A program made the translations under genes and the position numbers. 64,000 bases of DNA, from assembly GCF_031755915.1 (NCBI RefSeq), contig NC_083379.1:2266001-2330000 (forward strand), read 5' to 3'. The notes beneath the pieces were generated by a model. It saw nothing but the letters and a program-made list of their open reading frames with translations, was not told the DNA's origin and made no database searches. Positions within the stretch are counted from its first letter, which is position 1, and each line of letters opens with the position of its first letter. Positions 58,216 to 64,000 of the stretch are shown piece by piece. The DNA is from Ziziphus jujuba (taxonomy: Eukaryota; Streptophyta; Magnoliopsida; Rosales; Rhamnaceae).

Positions 58216-59571
58216 CCATTCAATTGACCTACCTAAATAAATATTTGTCGTACCTTTGTAAAAGATTTTTCTCTCTCACTTTTTTTTTTTCCTAGCTTAA
58301 TTTTTTTAATAAAAAAAAAATTCGACAATTAATTAAATAAATTTTAAGAAAATAAAAAAATATTGATTTGCTAAGTTGGTTTTGAATGCAAAGGCAAAAG
58401 ACTCATTAATATTGCTTTTACGTCATTGATAGTGAATTTTTTTTTTGGACGAGGGATAATGAGTGGGAGAAGAAGAGGAAGAAGAGAGTGAGTGTTGATA
58501 GGGTGGTTTGGATTTTGATTTGTTGGCTTCTATTACACTTCAAGAGATGCAGTAGGATGATACAGACGTATTGTGGGGATTATTTATGGGTTTGTTATGT
58601 AGTTTTCTTTTTTCACATTAAATTGTATTATGGGTTTTTGAAGAAAAGGAAATAAGGAAAAAAATTCATTTTTTAGGCAAAAGTAGATTTTTTTTTTTTT
58701 AAAAAAAAAACAAAAAGAAAAAAATCCAGTATTACTGGATTTCTTTTACTTTACTAATAATCCTTAATATTATTTGCAAATGATTAGAAAAGAATATAAA
58801 AAATTAAAAAATATATATCAATATAAGATTGAAGATGATCCACCATTGTGAAAAAAACTATAATTAAAGGACCAAAGTGGGAAATGCGATTTTATTTACG
58901 TTTCATCTTTAATTACATACCCTAACTCCATCGGAAAAGATCCTTTTTTTGAGAGTGAAATGTAGAGAAAATCAAATAAAATTACTTCATCTTTTCTTTA
59001 TCCCATCCCTTCCAATGGGACAGGGTGACCACCTCACACCCTCTCCACTTCGCCTTTTGGTCACCACACACCTGCCTCTACTATGAGGGCATGGTGTGTC
59101 GTCTATCTTAAACTGATATCACTTTATATGAACATGAATTTGATGGAAAGGAAGCGAATTTCACGATCATGGATGAAGTAATCCCATTCATCATTTATTT
59201 CCTTTGTATCTTTCTATCTTTCCCCTTTAACTAGTTTTTAGCCCAATAAATAGGGCAAATTTCACATGGACCCCGGCTATGTGGTCCTGAACTCCTAAAC
59301 TAGCCAATCAATAAAAATATTGTATGATTATGAAATGCGATCCAATGGAGCATGATGGATGGTAAAGCTCCAGCACAAAAGATAACACAAGTCCAAAGTC
59401 AAACTACTTGCCTGGACGAAGGATTAAAGTGATATTTACCCCATTTAATTATAATATAAAGAAGTAAGCTAGCAATTCCACTTTTTGCATGCTTAGCTTT
59501 TATCTTTGATTTTGTCTATAGCTAGAGAGTTTCTAGGAAACACAGACGAGAGTTGGATTCAAGATTCAAAC

Positions 59572-60017
59572 ATGGCGAATCAAGATGAGCTTGCACTTGG
59601 TACAAAATTAGATGCGTTGTATAAGGTCAGCTTCAAAGAAATTATGTAGTTCACACCTGGGTTGCAGATTGCAGTGTATATTCAACTTAGATTCAAAGCT
59701 GAGAACAAAATCAAACAATATATATATATATATATACACGCACACTTTTTTGTACAATATCCATTGCATTTGAAAGTTCATTTTCGAGCAAATCCATAAA
59801 TTAATTTTAATGCCCAAAAAATTGAGGGCAGGGGAGACCAGCTGGTCTTCATAAAATATTGTTGTAGAGGAGAATAACCTCTTTTGAAAGAAAAAGGTGC
59901 TTTTTTGCAGCTTCTGTATTTTAAAGCGACAGTACTTTTCACTGAGGAGCCGTATAATAAAGAACAGTGAGATGACCCTTCAAGCCTCCGTGTCGGCATT
60001 ACTTTGTCTGTTCTCAA
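59572..60017 (+). other. Possible gene fragment: short ORF with splice donor and a downstream coding-like block
   Basis: An ATG at 59572 opens MANQDELALGTKLDALYK, then either a donor AAG|GTCAGC at 59625/59626 or seven more codons to a TAG at 59649. A block at 59815-60017 is less AT-rich and has the plus-strand patches QKIEGRGDQLVF and FLQLLYFKATVLFTEEPYNK, separated by stops. On the opposite strand the same block is an open frame of 79 codons. It looks like remains of a gene, but I cannot assign a family or a frame with confidence. Confidence 0.25.
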
Positions 60018-60587
60018 TCACATTCCAACATGCTTTGCACATGCAAGACACGTGTAGTTTTGATTAAAATATATATATATATATTATATAAATACAGCTT
60101 AACTTTATCTTGGTACAAAAATGTATTTAGCCATGAATCAAGCAAATTGGGAGGTTTTGACTGAGTCAACTTCAAAGTATTTTATTTAATCATTAATTAC
60201 AATATACTTAATCAAAAGATATGATACCAACTACGATTGAAATACCATTTACCAAAAGAGGAAAAAAACAAAGAAAAAAACTAATATTGAATATCTTTAT
60301 AACTATTTTTTTTCCTATTGTCACTACAAAAATAATATATAGTCGGAAACAAACTAAAAACACAAACGAAAAGAGTTTTATGAAAGTTGGAACAGCATAG
60401 AATCAATTACAACCCGCCTTGAAAGCTGTATAACAATTCCCTTACATTTCTAGGCATCATATGGAAAAAACAACCCCCATAAATCTGGAGTGTTATTTTA
60501 TTTTATGTAAATGTTACATTCATACTCGAATTAAAAATTACATTAGGAACATAGAAATATGTTGCACGTGATAATTGAAAATGTTGT

Positions 60588-60839
60588 TCATTCGAGTGAA
60601 GAGTCAATCTTATGAACGGAACGAGAGAAAGCAAGAATATCATGAGGTTGTATTTCACCCTGATCATCCGATGTGATGGATTCTTTAATCAAAGTATTCG
60701 CAACTGATTCATCCATTGCCTTTCTCATTTTGCTTTCGACCCCTTCTTCTTCTTTATCAGTCTTCTTCTTTTTCTTCTCTTCATCTCTTCTTGTTTGGTT
60801 TTGATCCAATTGCTCTCTTCTCTCTTTGTGAGCTTCCAT
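60588..60839 (-). CDS. Hypothetical 83-aa Lys/Glu-rich protein
   Basis: A single frame starts at an ATG (60839) with an in-frame stop upstream and encodes 83 residues. The first half is highly charged (KKKKKTDKEEEG, probably coiled or disordered). The second half is balanced and looks constrained: MRKAMDESVANTLIKESI, then GEIQPHDILAFSRSVHKIDS. There is no signal peptide or membrane segment. I do not recognise the family. The composition of the second half argues for a real gene, the short length against it. It could also be the last exon of a longer gene. Confidence 0.45.
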   Translation of the reverse strand: MEAHKERREQLDQNQTRRDEEKKKKKTDKEEEGVESKMRKAMDESVANTLIKESITSDDQGEIQPHDILAFSRSVHKIDSSLE

Positions 60840-60951
60840 TTGTCTTTTCCCAATTCCTTCTGCTTTTGGTTTTCAATCTCCTTTCTCTCTCTCATGGAAA
60901 TTGCTTATTATTATTATATATAATTATACAAATTAAAAAAATTATAAATAA

Positions 60952-61112
60952 AAAGACGATGAAGAGGACTCGTGGGGTTTTGAGGATCCAAATGAATCGT
61001 GGGTTGGAGCCGCTGTTCATCGACCCGTGGCTCCTTTCTCATTCAAGCATCCACAGGCCTACACGTACTACACTTGCGAAAATCTATCCATATACCCCCG
61101 GTCATATTTCTT
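60952..61112 (+). other. Coding-like segment without a start codon
   Basis: The plus frame from 60952 reads KDDEEDSWGFEDPNESWVGA and later APFSFKHPQAYTYYTC, with balanced amino-acid use unlike the flanking AT-rich DNA. An alternative frame opens at the ATG at 60959 and continues to 61114. No start codon or splice sites are evident for the first frame. It is probably a gene fragment or an exon of an unrecognised gene head-to-head with the 83-residue ORF. Confidence 0.25.
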
Positions 61113-61769
61113 AATTCAACTGTGTGTGTATTTATATATAAATCAGTAATTCCACAAAACATAAACAAATTGTATTTTATTATTAACTTAGAGAAGGCAG
61201 CAGTTGCAGTCAGCCAAAAAAAAAAAGTTTAATCCATAATTATCACTTAAAACCATCTATGTACAAGCATGTTTTCACACTATTTTATCAAAAAAAGAAT
61301 ATTTTCACACTAACATTAAACAGGTGCCAATTTTTTCATTTTGACTTCATTACCAATGCAATTACCGCTTCTCTTGAAATTTGCCGAAAGAGGTTTACAA
61401 AACCAAAAACTTAAGGAAGACAACCTTATTATTTATTGACGATTCAAATTAAGGAGAATATCACTAATTATTCCGTTGATATCTTTAAAAACTCCACAAA
61501 TAGAACATGGACAACATAATAATTAATTAATAAATATACCATAATACATGTTCAACTATCTCAGAATAGATTCTCTCCCATCGACAAACTAGCTCTTTAC
61601 TTGTCCAAAGAAATATTACCAAACAATATGTTATAAAAATACCATCATTGTTTACTTGAAAATCTAAAGTCCAATTTTCAGGCCCCAAAAATAAGTCAAT
61701 TAAATTTCCAGGGATAACAAAGAGACAAGCTCAAAATTTTAAGAAAAATCATCCTACTTTAAAAGAAAC
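61113..61769. other. Intergenic region and probable RPL7 3' untranslated region
   Basis: AT-rich sequence without coding potential. The last 150-250 bases before 61770 are probably the RPL7 3' untranslated region. Confidence 0.55.
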
Positions 61770-63728
<1,959 letters not shown>

Positions 63729-64000
63729 CTCTGAAACACAAAGGGCGGCATAATTAATAAGTTAGCTATCTAAATCAATGATCTTTCTGCAATAAGCCCA
63801 TGATAAGATTTCAAATTAGACTGATTTCTCTGCTAGTTTTCACTAAAAAAAATAATAATAATAAGAATAAAAAAAAATTCAATTTTCCATTGAAACCAGC
63901 TTTTTTCTTAAGATCAACTTCTATGCACTTATTAAATCTAATACAAACAGATGATATGGAAAATACTAGCCACGAACAAATGCATAACAAAATTAATTTC
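63729..64000 (-). other. Probable 5' leader intron of RPL7
   Basis: On the gene strand, TTTCAG ends two bases before the ATG (TTTCAG|AGATGG), a good plant splice acceptor. The sequence upstream is AT-rich and intron-like up to the window edge. The first non-coding exon and promoter are therefore probably outside the window. An unspliced leader remains possible. Confidence 0.45.

Larger units (their letters stand above)
50003..59571. other. Large AT-rich intergenic region
   Basis: It begins with pyrimidine tracts (50068-50180) that are probably the zinc-ribbon 3' untranslated region. No recognised gene follows. Contents include an A28 run (51256-51283), a 34-bp tandem repeat (54316-54383), a T-rich run near 55559-55585, and (TA)n near 55945-55972, 57258-57285 and 58180-58211. 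The 108-codon frame at 52105-52431 (+) and the 64-codon frame at 55240-55434 (minus) have less biased composition but match no family I know. Confidence 0.55.

Overview
This window is AT-rich nuclear DNA from a flowering plant. All introns are GT-AG, the genes match angiosperm families, and the intergenic DNA is full of (AT)n, (CT)n and long A/T runs. The protein sequences look eudicot, probably a rosid, but I cannot name the species. Four multi-exon genes are clear, and every exon chain listed here was checked by hand to stay in frame to its stop.

Layout. At 1-6173 (+) lies the 3' two-thirds of an ER-type class I alpha-mannosidase, MNS3 (GH47); its 5' exons lie to the left of the window. From about 6.6 to 21.8 kb there is no gene I can support. 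This stretch holds microsatellites, direct repeats and one MITE-like element with terminal inverted repeats (10801-11228). At 22212-26668 (+) is a complete three-exon SMAX1-like gene of the SMXL4/SMXL5 type. A second gene-poor stretch (26.7-31.3 kb) precedes the 21-exon gene GFS9/TT9 (CLEC16A-like, FPL domain) on the minus strand at 31374-40929. Two candidate SINE relics lie within or beside it. At 43283-44772 is the decayed 3' end of a LINE (RT zinc-binding region plus RNase H). At 49799-50002 (+) is a small intronless zinc-ribbon protein gene. The 50-60.5 kb stretch is AT-rich without a supported gene. Then come an 83-residue Lys/Glu-rich hypothetical ORF (60588-60839, minus) and the complete six-exon cytosolic ribosomal protein gene RPL7 (61770-63728, minus).

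The genes are ordinary neighbours rather than a pathway. MNS3 trims N-glycans in the early secretory pathway. SMXL4/5 is a transcriptional co-repressor family member tied to phloem development. GFS9 acts in Golgi/vacuolar trafficking and flavonoid deposition. RPL7 is part of the 60S ribosome. I found no convincing new multi-gene system. The more unusual items are a C21 plus (TC)n tract nine bases inside a GFS9 splice donor, an A33 run just before the GFS9 start codon, an apparent intron right after the MNS3 stop, the MITE-like element, and several short orphan coding-like stretches.
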